This document shows positions 19,065 to 26,294 of a DNA stretch of 40,364 bases, one piece after another. Origin of the DNA: a virus; the IMG/VR virus record IMGVR_UViG_3300022602_000207, positions 1 through 40,364 of that record; one strand, 5' to 3'. A program made the position numbers and the translations under genes. The notes beneath the pieces are model-generated. The model ran no database searches and was not told the DNA's origin. It worked only from the letters and a program-made list of their open reading frames with translations. Each line of letters opens with the position of its first letter. The first letter of the stretch is position 1.

Positions 19065-19252
19065 ATCGTAGCGCATGGTGGTTGTATTGGGTATCGATGA
19101 TTTATCTAACAGTGGGTATGTTTGATATATTCATCTACAGGTTTTGTCGTACAGGGTATATCCAAGCAGTATGGGTAGTGGTATTAAGTTTGCCATTATG
19201 GATTAGACCATTGGCACGCAAGTTAAACATGAAATGTGTCTGGGAGGCATGA
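19061..19252 (+). CDS. Small membrane protein, 63 aa
   Basis: Two hydrophobic helices (about 8-24 and 32-48); ends basic (RKLNMKCVWEA). ATGA coupling to the gene before. Unknown function. Confidence 0.72.
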   Translation: MNRSAWWLYWVSMIYLTVGMFDIFIYRFCRTGYIQAVWVVVLSLPLWIRPLARKLNMKCVWEA

Positions 19253-19419
19253 TGAGTCATTTTAGAGATTGGTATCAAGAAAACGATGTAGAGATTACTT
19301 GGGCCTTAATTGGTTCTTTAACTGCATTTGGTATTACAGAACTAGGTCAAGGTGATTACCTGTGGGCTACTTTTGATTTTGCCTTTGCCTGTATTAATTT
19401 TATGTTTAGAAAGGCATAA
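19252..19419 (+). CDS. Small membrane protein, 55 aa
   Basis: MSHFRDWYQENDVEITWALI... with two short hydrophobic segments. GGGAGG lies 5 nt upstream of the ATG chosen at 19252 (another ATG is 3 nt before). Next gene follows after 1 nt. Confidence 0.7.
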   Translation: MSHFRDWYQENDVEITWALIGSLTAFGITELGQGDYLWATFDFAFACINFMFRKA

Positions 19420-19420
19420 T

Positions 19421-19642
19421 ATGGCTTATGTTGACGTTGAAGTAGAAGTAGAGTTAGATATGTTCAGTGATAAGGAACTTATCGAAGAATGTAAATTACG
19501 TGGAATGTCTGTTGATGGGGGTGTAGAACATTACTCTGCTCATGATGTCATCCGTGACATCTATAATGCCAAGGCCCGTGGACAAGACTACGAGCCTTTG
19601 TTACGTGATCTATTCTATCGCACACTTGGACGGGTATGCTAA
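19421..19642 (+). CDS. Hypothetical acidic protein, 73 aa
   Basis: Begins MAYVDVEVEVELDMFSDKEL, a repeated V-x-V/D pattern seen at the start of several phage small proteins, followed by helical ECKLRGMSV and a C-terminal LRDLFYRTLGR. AAAGG lies 9 nt before the ATG. Its stop lies inside the start of Fhs (ATGCTAA), so Fhs is translationally coupled to it. Confidence 0.76.
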   Translation: MAYVDVEVEVELDMFSDKELIEECKLRGMSVDGGVEHYSAHDVIRDIYNAKARGQDYEPLLRDLFYRTLGRVC

Positions 19643-21243
19643 CTGATATAGAAATTAATCAAGGGTACAAGCCCTTAAAGCTCTCAAAGCTGGCCTCTGG
19701 GCTAGGCATTGGGGGTAGCGTACAAGAGTGGGGGCCAAATAAGGCCAAGATAGCATTTGATGAAGTTAAGAGCCTTACCCAGGGTAAATTGATCTTAGTC
19801 ACAGCCATCACCCCCACCCCCGCAGGTGAGGGTAAGACCACAACCACCATAGGCCTAGCTGATGGGCTACGCAAATTAAACTACTCAAGCATAGTATGCC
19901 TACGTGAGCCAGCCCTGGGCCCGGTGTTTGGTATGAAGGGTGGGGCTACCGGGGGTGGTCATGCCCAGGTCTACCCTATGGAAGATATCAACTTACACTT
20001 TACAGGTGACTTCCACGCAGTTGCCTGCGCACACAACCTACTCAGCAGTATGATTGATAATCACTTACATTGGGGCAATGCGCTACGGTTAGACACTAAC
20101 AAGATCACATGGCGCAGAGTCAGCGAAATGAATGACCGTAGCCTACGCAGTACAGTAGTAGGGTTAGGAGCTCATAACAGCATCACCCGTGAAGAGGGCT
20201 TTGATATAGTAGTGGCCTCTGAGGTAATGGCTATATTGTGTCTAGCTGAAGATTTCAAAGACCTAAAGAAACGTCTGGGCAAGATCACAGTTGGGTATAC
20301 CCTAGATGGTAAGCCCGTTACAGCTAAACAGTTAAAGGCGCATGGGGCTATGGCAGCCTTACTTAAAGATGCTGTCAACCCTAACCTAGTACAGACTTTA
20401 GAAGGTACCCCAGCACTAGTTCATGGCGGCCCATTTGCTAACATAGCACACGGATGTAATAGTGTTATTGCTACCAAGTTAGGTTTGAAACTTGCTGACT
20501 ATGTGGTAACAGAAGCAGGCTTTGGTGCTGACCTAGGTGCTGAGAAGTTTATTAATATTAAGTGTCGTAAGAGTGGATTACGGCCAGATGCAGTAGTCCT
20601 TGTGGCCACTGTTAGAGCAATTAAGTACTGGGGTAATTATGATAATTTGGACAAACATATGGCTAACATCAAAGGTTGGTATAACTTACCTTGTATCGTG
20701 GCTATTAATCGTTTTGCAGACGATTCTGATGAAGATATTGCTGAACTAATAGAACATTGTCGAGAAAGAGATGTTGAAGCAGTAGAGTGTACACATTTTG
20801 CAGATGGCGGGGTAGGTGCTCAAGAACTAGCACACGAAGTTGTCTTGGCCATTGACCAATCAAGCAAGCAGATGGAATTGACCTATGCTGATGAAGATAC
20901 ATTATGGACTAAGATAAATCATATTGCCAAGAGAATATACGGTGCCGAAGGTGTTCATATGGATGCTAAAGTATCAGCACAGTTAGATCTACTACAGAAA
21001 CATTATGGAAAGTATCCAATCTGTATTGCCAAAACACAGAGCAGTTTCAGTGATGATCCTACAGATAAGAACTCAGCAACAGACATACACACACTAACTG
21101 TGCGTGAGCTACGCCTGTGTACCGGAGCAGAGTTTATTGTGGCAGTATGCGGTAACATCATGACCATGCCAGGACTACCAGAACGGCCAAACGCTGAACG
21201 TATTGGTATTGACCGACAAGGGCGTATTGAGGGATTAGACTAA
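19636..21243 (+). CDS. fhs: Formate-tetrahydrofolate ligase (Fhs), 535 aa
   Basis: ATP + formate + THF give 10-formyl-THF, the donor for purine synthesis and for Met-tRNA formylation. Diagnostic stretches: P-loop TPTPAGEGKTTTT (residues 59-71), REPALGPVFGMKGGATGGG, ALVHGGPFANIAHGCNS, TEAGFGADLGAEKF and the C-terminal NIMTMPGLPERPNAE. The length is close to the usual 555-560. One change: family G-D-I-M-T-M-P reads G-N-I-M-T-M-P here. No signal peptide; cytoplasmic. No interruption in the frame, so an active enzyme is likely. Its neighbours are phage small genes on both sides (7-nt overlap before, 1-nt after), which argues against a host fragment. Confidence 0.95.
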   Translation: MLTDIEINQGYKPLKLSKLASGLGIGGSVQEWGPNKAKIAFDEVKSLTQGKLILVTAITPTPAGEGKTTTTIGLADGLRKLNYSSIVCLREPALGPVFGMKGGATGGGHAQVYPMEDINLHFTGDFHAVACAHNLLSSMIDNHLHWGNALRLDTNKITWRRVSEMNDRSLRSTVVGLGAHNSITREEGFDIVVASEVMAILCLAEDFKDLKKRLGKITVGYTLDGKPVTAKQLKAHGAMAALLKDAVNPNLVQTLEGTPALVHGGPFANIAHGCNSVIATKLGLKLADYVVTEAGFGADLGAEKFINIKCRKSGLRPDAVVLVATVRAIKYWGNYDNLDKHMANIKGWYNLPCIVAINRFADDSDEDIAELIEHCRERDVEAVECTHFADGGVGAQELAHEVVLAIDQSSKQMELTYADEDTLWTKINHIAKRIYGAEGVHMDAKVSAQLDLLQKHYGKYPICIAKTQSSFSDDPTDKNSATDIHTLTVRELRLCTGAEFIVAVCGNIMTMPGLPERPNAERIGIDRQGRIEGLD

Positions 21244-21485
21244 TGGCAGTTGTTTGGGAAAATAGAGAAAAGAGTAGATTCTTAGTATCAGGACCTTTCG
21301 ATGAAAGTATGCCTAATCTATATGTTATTATTGCTGATTTTGGTTGGTATATCGAGCATACTGACGAAATAGAATATTGGATGGATCAGCATTTGCCTCA
21401 AGGAAGACATCATCGAGAGGGGATGGTTATATCGTTTGATAATCCCAAAGACTGTTCGCATTTCTTATTAAGGTGGATGGTTTGA
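21243..21485 (+). CDS. LKW-motif paralogue 1, 80 aa
   Basis: First of eleven tandem divergent paralogues. MAVVWENREKSRFLVSGPFD..., with a W-M-D-Q-H-L-P-Q-G segment and the ending CSHFLLRWMV. Shares 1 nt with the stop of Fhs. The family's core pattern is W-x-x-x-H-x-G, a D-W/W-x-W part, a strand with charged residues, then x-x-F-x-L-[KR]-W at the C-terminus. Function unknown. Confidence 0.8.
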   Translation: MAVVWENREKSRFLVSGPFDESMPNLYVIIADFGWYIEHTDEIEYWMDQHLPQGRHHREGMVISFDNPKDCSHFLLRWMV

Positions 21486-21790
21486 GTCATTCTGCCTATA
21501 GAGAAATTACAAAACCTTATTGGGATCATCATGACGATGTATATGCCGATGAAGTAGAAAATGGTTGGGAGCCAAAGTTTACATCTTGGTATCAACACAC
21601 TATTGTAAACGACATTGCCCGTGGTGGATTTGATTGGCATTTTGATACCTACGAACAGATTGCCAAATGGATTCCTGAGAACGTGGAAGATTGGGCTAAC
21701 AATGCACAATGGCTCAAGGTCAGTGATTGCATCTATGTTAGATTTAAGCGTGAAAAAGATTATGTTTGGTTTATGTTGAAGTGGGGCTAA
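21482..21790 (+). CDS. LKW-motif paralogue 2, 102 aa
   Basis: Likely TTG start at 21482 (AAGGTGG upstream), overlapping the previous stop. Contains FDWHFDTYEQIAKWIPENVE and ends YVRFKREKDYVWFMLKWG, the cleanest example of the family ending (charged strand, then F-M-L-K-W-G). Confidence 0.78.
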   Translation: MSHSAYREITKPYWDHHDDVYADEVENGWEPKFTSWYQHTIVNDIARGGFDWHFDTYEQIAKWIPENVEDWANNAQWLKVSDCIYVRFKREKDYVWFMLKWG

Positions 21791-21791
21791 T

Positions 21792-22007
21792 ATGCCAAGA
21801 AACGGCGAATACGAATTGTTTACCTATAAAGGTACAATTGTCTGCATGGATGACCCGGATATCCCGAGAATAGAATTCTCTGAAGAAATTGCCGAGTGGA
21901 TACGTGAGCAAGACCATTTAATGTGGCGTTCATTATCACCGCCCAATCAAGATATATTCTACCTAAAACCTAAACTATATATGATGTGGAAGTTAAAGTG
22001 GGTATGA
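21792..22007 (+). CDS. LKW-motif paralogue 3, 71 aa
   Basis: MPRNGEYELFTYKGTIVCMD..., then WIREQDHLMWRSL and the ending LYMMWKLKWV. The ribosome site lies in the KWG codons of the previous gene (GTGGGG). ATGA overlap with the next gene. Confidence 0.78.
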   Translation: MPRNGEYELFTYKGTIVCMDDPDIPRIEFSEEIAEWIREQDHLMWRSLSPPNQDIFYLKPKLYMMWKLKWV

Positions 22008-22207
22008 ATGGTTTCCAACAATCAGTACAATCAATAAAGGAAAATTTTGCTTGGTCTACAATCTGTAGCAGCCGAGACTTTAGACATCAAGCTCAATGGG
22101 TTATTGATAATCTAGGCCCGCAAGGTATTAGATGGGAATATTCTCAAACAAAATACTACTTAAAAACAGAACAAGACAAATTATTATTTCTATTGAGGTG
22201 GAGTTAA
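22004..22207 (+). CDS. LKW-motif paralogue 4, 67 aa
   Basis: MNGFQQSVQSIKENFAWSTI..., then WVIDNLGPQGIRWEYSQTKY and LLFLLRWS. Start at 22004 chosen for the ATGA overlap. Its last codons AGG TGG AGT TAA supply the ribosome site GTGGAG for the next ATG (TAATG). Confidence 0.78.
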   Translation: MNGFQQSVQSIKENFAWSTICSSRDFRHQAQWVIDNLGPQGIRWEYSQTKYYLKTEQDKLLFLLRWS

Positions 22208-22392
22208 TGCTAATACCTGTTGAAACTGTACATAAGGCTGTTAGGGATCTCGAATCTCACGGGGATATAACCCAAACTATGTTTGAAGATCGTTATCGCT
22301 GTAGTCTTTGTCCCAGCGATAGTCTAGAGCATTATGATGTTATTTTTGATACACCTCAAGCTGCTATTATGTTTATAATGAAATGGTCATGA
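22207..22392 (+). CDS. LKW-motif paralogue 5, 61 aa
   Basis: MLIPVETVHKAVRDLESHGD..., with a CSLCPSD pair and the ending PQAAIMFIMKWS, nearly identical in its last ten positions to the 15873-16115 protein. TAATG coupling. Confidence 0.76.
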   Translation: MLIPVETVHKAVRDLESHGDITQTMFEDRYRCSLCPSDSLEHYDVIFDTPQAAIMFIMKWS

Positions 22393-22393
22393 G

Positions 22394-22717
22394 ATGAAAA
22401 CAATTTGGTTAAAGAGTCCTATTGCAGAACTATGGTGGAAGTTCTGGCCTGGGAAGATCATTGACCTACCGATGCCAGATGGCTTTATGTCTGAAATTGT
22501 ATGGGGTGTTGTAACAGTAGGAACAAATATGTCTGAGCAGTATTACAATATGCTGGTCTGGATGGAAGAACATGTAGGAGTAAAAGGACGTGATTGGAAT
22601 TGGCAAATTCATACAACTACTGAATTATTACACTATAAATCTGAAACTAGATTAGCTATTAAACTTCGACGTGGTAAAGAAAAACAAGCAAGTATAATAG
22701 CATTAAAATTCTCATGA
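22394..22717 (+). CDS. LKW-motif paralogue 6, 107 aa
   Basis: Contains LVWMEEHVGVKGRDWNWQIH, the best copy of the family core W-x-E-x-H-x-G-x-x-G-x-D-W-x-W, and ends ASIIALKFS (F for W). ATGA overlap with the next gene. Confidence 0.8.
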   Translation: MKTIWLKSPIAELWWKFWPGKIIDLPMPDGFMSEIVWGVVTVGTNMSEQYYNMLVWMEEHVGVKGRDWNWQIHTTTELLHYKSETRLAIKLRRGKEKQASIIALKFS

Positions 22718-23016
22718 TATTAAATCGTACACAATTTGCCATACACTTTAACAATCTGCAACCTGGACTAGGTAATCGCAGTAGTGCCTTATGGAGTCCC
22801 GAAGAATATCTTAGAGTAAACAAATCTGTGGCATTTGTTTGTGTTAAACCTATTAACGTATCGGCGATAGGAAAAATAGTATATTGGAACTGGTGCAAGA
22901 AACACTTACAAGGAAAAGTAGCCTGCTACAGCAGCGATGATATTAACGAAGAAGAATGGTGGGGATTTACTAATCCCGATGATATTGTATTTTGGATGCT
23001 AAGATGGGCGAACTAA
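22714..23016 (+). CDS. LKW-motif paralogue 7, 100 aa
   Basis: MILNRTQFAIHFNNLQPGLG..., with WCKKHLQGKVACYSSD and the ending IVFWMLRWAN. Overlaps the next start by 13 nt. Confidence 0.78.
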   Translation: MILNRTQFAIHFNNLQPGLGNRSSALWSPEEYLRVNKSVAFVCVKPINVSAIGKIVYWNWCKKHLQGKVACYSSDDINEEEWWGFTNPDDIVFWMLRWAN

Positions 23017-23294
23017 TAAACTCAAATACATTCGCTGATAATACAGAGAACTCTAAAGACAGAGAAGATTGGTTACTTAGACGTAACAGATACTGGATGA
23101 GATTGCGTGCAGTCCATCGTGAGTTTAATGCTCTTAAAGGTGGGAATTACTCAGCAGGTGACGAACTTTTTGTCAAATACCTGCAAGATACCTACGGAGT
23201 TCAAATGCATGTTGAAAACACCCATATTACTGCCCTCTACAATGTAGTAGACAAATCAAAATATCTGTTATTCTTAATGAAATTTGATGTATGA
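23004..23294 (+). CDS. LKW-motif paralogue 8, 96 aa
   Basis: MGELINSNTFADNTENSKDR..., with a basic helical middle (RYWMRLRAVHREFNALKGG) and the ending SKYLLFLMKFDV. Start chosen at 23004 (ATG after AAGATGG). ATGA overlap with the next. Confidence 0.76.
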   Translation: MGELINSNTFADNTENSKDREDWLLRRNRYWMRLRAVHREFNALKGGNYSAGDELFVKYLQDTYGVQMHVENTHITALYNVVDKSKYLLFLMKFDV

Positions 23295-23683
23295 GTTTTG
23301 GCGGCTTTTCGTTACCGTTTATAGGCACTAAAGAGGAATATCAAGAGCTAATGGCCAAACAAGAAATAGCAAAACGTACACTCAATCTGTATAAGAATCT
23401 ATTATGGCGGTATCGTCTTAGGACTGAGATCTCTATCAAGTGGCCCATTGGGTGGACACCACAGGATCATTTGGGCAATAGTGCTGAAAGCTCAGACCCT
23501 AATGTTTGGTACCGTGATTGGTTTGAACAGCATGCTGGTCGTCAAGGATGGGCATGGGATTGGCGTATTGGTCAAACGCATACTTACGAACTTGATCCAT
23601 TAGTTGAGGTGCATGATACATTACGCATTAAGTTTCGTGACCCAAAAATAGCAACCTTGTTTATATTAACTTGGGTAAGATAA
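23291..23683 (+). CDS. LKW-motif paralogue 9, 130 aa
   Basis: The longest member. WFEQHAGRQGWAWDWRIGQT is a full core, then LRIKFRDPKIATLFILTWVR. The N-terminal 40 residues add a glycine/proline start and a helix (EEYQELMAKQEIAKRTLNLY). Confidence 0.8.
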   Translation: MSFGGFSLPFIGTKEEYQELMAKQEIAKRTLNLYKNLLWRYRLRTEISIKWPIGWTPQDHLGNSAESSDPNVWYRDWFEQHAGRQGWAWDWRIGQTHTYELDPLVEVHDTLRIKFRDPKIATLFILTWVR

Positions 23684-23995
23684 ATGGCAAAAAGTAGTTT
23701 TGAAGAGAGTCTTGAGGATATGATAATTCAGGAATGGTCTGAAAGTTGGGATCATGCCGTCTTAGATGAGCTATGGGGAAATACACCTAAGACCTACAGC
23801 ATAAAAAAATCTTGGCGTGATCGCAGAGGCAGACAGATGCATCGCATTTCGGTCAGCGGTCGTGTGCTGGAATGGTTAGAAACTACACAGTCACAATACG
23901 GTAAATCAAATCCAGAATGGTGGAAGTTCCAAAATGAGATCAACATCACAGATAAGATGTTAAGTATGTTGATACTAAGATGGGGTAAGGAATGA
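23684..23995 (+). CDS. LKW-motif paralogue 10, 103 aa
   Basis: An N-terminal acidic helix (SFEESLEDMIIQEWSESWDH), a basic middle (KKSWRDRRGRQMHRIS), VLEWLETTQSQYGKSNPEWW and the ending MLSMLILRWGKE. Starts directly after the previous stop. Confidence 0.78.
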   Translation: MAKSSFEESLEDMIIQEWSESWDHAVLDELWGNTPKTYSIKKSWRDRRGRQMHRISVSGRVLEWLETTQSQYGKSNPEWWKFQNEINITDKMLSMLILRWGKE

Positions 23996-24261
23996 TGTAT
24001 AAAGTAACAAAATTAGATGGTAGATTTGCTGGATCAGATCGATACAAGTATTACATCAGCCCTAAGGGAAGAACTCCGTTTAATATAGTTAAACCTTTGT
24101 TCAACGATTGGCGCACATGGTGTTGGGCCACATGGGGACCAGCTAGCGAACGTGATTGGTATGCAAATGTTGACTGGGCATGGGATACTGAACACAATCA
24201 TCTACGCATCTATCTGCGCAGTGATAAACAATTATCTATGTTCCACCTCAAGTGGGGTTAA
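23992..24261 (+). CDS. LKW-motif paralogue 11, 89 aa
   Basis: Last of the array: DWRTWCWATWGPASERDWYA, then VDWAWDTEHNHLRIYLRSDK and LSMFHLKWG. Begins in the previous stop (ATGA). Very Trp-rich (8 Trp in about 35 residues). Confidence 0.8.
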   Translation: MMYKVTKLDGRFAGSDRYKYYISPKGRTPFNIVKPLFNDWRTWCWATWGPASERDWYANVDWAWDTEHNHLRIYLRSDKQLSMFHLKWG

Positions 24262-24269
24262 ATAGTCGT

Positions 24270-24458
24270 ATGAGCAACTACAACAAAGTACAGAATCAGA
24301 TCAAACTGTTAGAAATCAAATTGAATAAATTTAGATTATACGAGCAAGAGATAAGATCAACAGATCAATGGAATACGAGACGTATTGATGATTGTGTTAA
24401 ATCTCAGGAGAAATTAGTTGAGATGATCAAGTACTGGCGTGGTAAATTGCCTAGCTAG
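24270..24458 (+). CDS. Hypothetical coiled-coil protein, 62 aa
   Basis: MSNYNKVQNQIKLLEIKLNK..., a continuous charged helix (coiled coil) with a YWRGKLPS end. Starts 9 bp after the last array member, read from the same transcript. Convergent with the minus-strand glycosyltransferase gene, overlapping it by 8 nt. Confidence 0.72.
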   Translation: MSNYNKVQNQIKLLEIKLNKFRLYEQEIRSTDQWNTRRIDDCVKSQEKLVEMIKYWRGKLPS

Positions 24459-25212
24459 CAGCAAATATTACCTGTGCCGCGCCACTACCTGCTGGCGCAT
24501 CTAAGATAGTCCAATCCATGCCCAAGACTGGTGTTTGGTGTATATGGCTACGTGGTATCCAATACTTATCTACATCAATCTTAAGTTGATCAACGATATT
24601 GCTAAACACACTGTCCAAACAGATAACTGCCTGAGCGCCTTCGATTACCTTAAGCCAATCAAACACACAATCAGTAATACCTTCTGTGATATTAATCACT
24701 TGCCAGTCAGCGGGAACATTACTTAGATCTGGTTCACATTTAAACGAACTACCTTCTGTATGAGTTACAATGTAGTTTTTGTTCTTAACTACTCGATCAT
24801 ATAGAGCTGTTTCACGTGCAGGATTGCGGGTAATACATTCATCTAATTTCCATTTGTTTAGGAATGGAACACCTGCTTTGGTATATTTGAATTCATCAAA
24901 GTGTTGTATTTGAAAATAAGGAACTTGAGCAAGTTCCGGAACTGCATTAAGACTTTGGTACAAGCAAATAGTTTCTGTTACGCCCAATGCTTTGAGTCGT
25001 TTCATTGGTTCAGAATAAAAGAAATCACCTCGACTATCGACTGGGATTGGAATCCAGTTGACCCAGGGCGCCACATCGCGCACACTGGACCAAAAGGGTT
25101 CACAAATTGGCCAATAAATTTCATTTCCTTGATCTGCATAGTATTTGGCAATAGGAAGACCTATAACTAAATCCCCCAGCCCTCTCGATTGTAGTATTCC
25201 TAATTTACTCAT
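24451..25212 (-). CDS. GT9-like glycosyltransferase, 253 aa
   Basis: The N-terminus LGILQSRGLGDLVIGLPIAK has the G-x-G-D motif of ADP-heptose-type (GT family 9) transferases. The C-terminal EGAQAVICLDSVFSNIVDQL matches the family's acceptor-side D-S motif. It would add a sugar to lipopolysaccharide or another acceptor in the cytoplasm. Shorter than host enzymes (about 320-350 aa). Start at 25212 chosen for ATG after TTATTA, overlapping the previous stop; the pair at 25426-26211 is a paralogue. Confidence 0.78.
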   Translation of the reverse strand: MSKLGILQSRGLGDLVIGLPIAKYYADQGNEIYWPICEPFWSSVRDVAPWVNWIPIPVDSRGDFFYSEPMKRLKALGVTETICLYQSLNAVPELAQVPYFQIQHFDEFKYTKAGVPFLNKWKLDECITRNPARETALYDRVVKNKNYIVTHTEGSSFKCEPDLSNVPADWQVINITEGITDCVFDWLKVIEGAQAVICLDSVFSNIVDQLKIDVDKYWIPRSHIHQTPVLGMDWTILDAPAGSGAAQVIFAAS

Positions 25213-25361
25213 TAATAATTGTCCATCCATACTGATAAAACATTAGCCTGTCCGTATATAGCATAGGCTTGTTGTGTTGCTTCGTAATTGTTACGGGCTG
25301 AAACTACAGTCTCACCCCAACCACCATTTGGAAAACGATAACGTACCTTAAAGCTAAACAT
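25212..25361 (-). CDS. Hypothetical protein, 49 aa
   Basis: MFSFKVRYRFPNGGWGETVV..., then NNYEATQQAYAIYG and a strand LSVWMDNY: a beta-beta-alpha-beta module like those seen in small phage proteins. AAAGGGCATATT precedes the ATG. Its stop overlaps the start of the GT9-like gene (TAATG). Confidence 0.7.
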   Translation of the reverse strand: MFSFKVRYRFPNGGWGETVVSARNNYEATQQAYAIYGQANVLSVWMDNY

Positions 25362-25394
25362 AATATGCCCTTTCTAAGTTAACAGCATAAACAT

Positions 25395-25423
25395 ATTATA
25401 GTATCTATTACCGGTTTTGTCAA
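25395..25423 (-). promoter_or_regulatory. Sigma70-type promoter with overlapping half-sites
   Basis: Perfect TTGACA, 17 bp, TATAAT. Plus-strand spacer contains ATTACCGGTTTT, an overlap of TTACC and GGTTTT half-sites. Drives 25361 and the GT9-like gene. Confidence 0.88.
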
Positions 25424-25425
25424 CC

Positions 25426-26211
25426 TTAAAAGTAGTGTAATCCCGGGTGTTCTTTGAAGTAACATTCATTTCTAGTTATCTCTAAATCTCTACGTGCTTC
25501 ACACCAAATTTCCTGATGTCCTAGTCCAATTGCCACGCTGAGCGCCACGCTTTGATTGCCTATAAATGCATCAGCACCTGCGATGTATTCAGCTACTTCA
25601 AGTAGAGAGCCTGTAGGTTGATAAGGAATTTCCCAACCTGTTGCAGATTTAAATGCTTCGTACTCTTCTGGCAAGCCCAAAAAGAATGCTCGATCTTCAA
25701 AACCCTGTAAGGCCCAATCATTCCAAATAGGACTTAACTGAGGTGGTAACCATCGTGCAGTACGATTGATAGCAATGTTACGTCCTTCAACAGTCTTAAT
25801 ATCTGGTACTGTGAGCCAAGCATTATTTCGTAGTTCTGTTAACACTTCCGGATCTACAATACCAAACGCAGCCCCATATACATCTACATAATTGCCCGGA
25901 TGACGAATAAACAGTGGACGAAACTTATCTAGGTTATGTGTGATTTCGTCTACTGAAGGATTTAATTTAGCAAACTTTGTGATATAAGGTTGTGCTTCTA
26001 ACAGACCTTTGATGAATTCGTAGTCCGTGTCGTTCATACGCCCTGCATGGAATGAGGGACTTTCTACACCATAATAATGTCGACTAAGAAAGTCAATTTG
26101 GTCCATGTGTAGATAAAACGCACCACCACCAAAATGTTGTACTATGGGCAAACTGTAGATTAAGTCACCTGTTGTACCGCTATGGACGAAAGAGTTTGAA
26201 GTAATAATCAT
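25426..26211 (-). CDS. GT9-like glycosyltransferase paralogue, 261 aa
   Basis: MIITSNSFVHSGTTGDLIYS carries the G-x-x-G-D-L N-terminal motif, and GADAFIGNQSVALSVAIGLG the C-terminal G-N-Q-S-V motif in place of D-S-G. RHPGNYVDVYG and RTARWLPPQ are conserved-looking interior stretches. Sugar and acceptor unknown. AAGGAAT precedes the ATG at 26211. Divergent from the GIY-YIG endonuclease, with a hairpin between. Confidence 0.75.
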   Translation of the reverse strand: MIITSNSFVHSGTTGDLIYSLPIVQHFGGGAFYLHMDQIDFLSRHYYGVESPSFHAGRMNDTDYEFIKGLLEAQPYITKFAKLNPSVDEITHNLDKFRPLFIRHPGNYVDVYGAAFGIVDPEVLTELRNNAWLTVPDIKTVEGRNIAINRTARWLPPQLSPIWNDWALQGFEDRAFFLGLPEEYEAFKSATGWEIPYQPTGSLLEVAEYIAGADAFIGNQSVALSVAIGLGHQEIWCEARRDLEITRNECYFKEHPGLHYF

Positions 26212-26225
26212 AATATTCCTTAATA

Positions 26226-26233
26226 TATAAATA
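26226..26233 (+). promoter_or_regulatory. T4-like late promoter octamer TATAAATA
   Basis: Exact TATAAATA, 61 bp before the GIY-YIG start and just upstream of its hairpin leader. Confidence 0.6.
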
Positions 26234-26236
26234 TGT

Positions 26237-26266
26237 GTAGTTCGCGGGATTGGCGTCCCCAACTAC
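26237..26266 (+). promoter_or_regulatory. Hairpin leader of GIY-YIG gene 1
   Basis: Stem GTAGTT/AACTAC, inner stem GGGA/TCCC, 6-nt loop. A homologous hairpin of the same length lies before the second GIY-YIG gene (30876-30905), with the inner stem changed on both sides to GATAT/ATATC. Confidence 0.7.
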
Positions 26267-26294
26267 TCTAACAGTTTACAAGGAACTATCAGCA

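Noticed and set aside
19636-21243. Host DNA or prophage boundary around fhs
   Set aside because: Gene overlaps of 1-7 nt on both sides and a similar gene style argue for phage DNA, though an assembly check is still useful.
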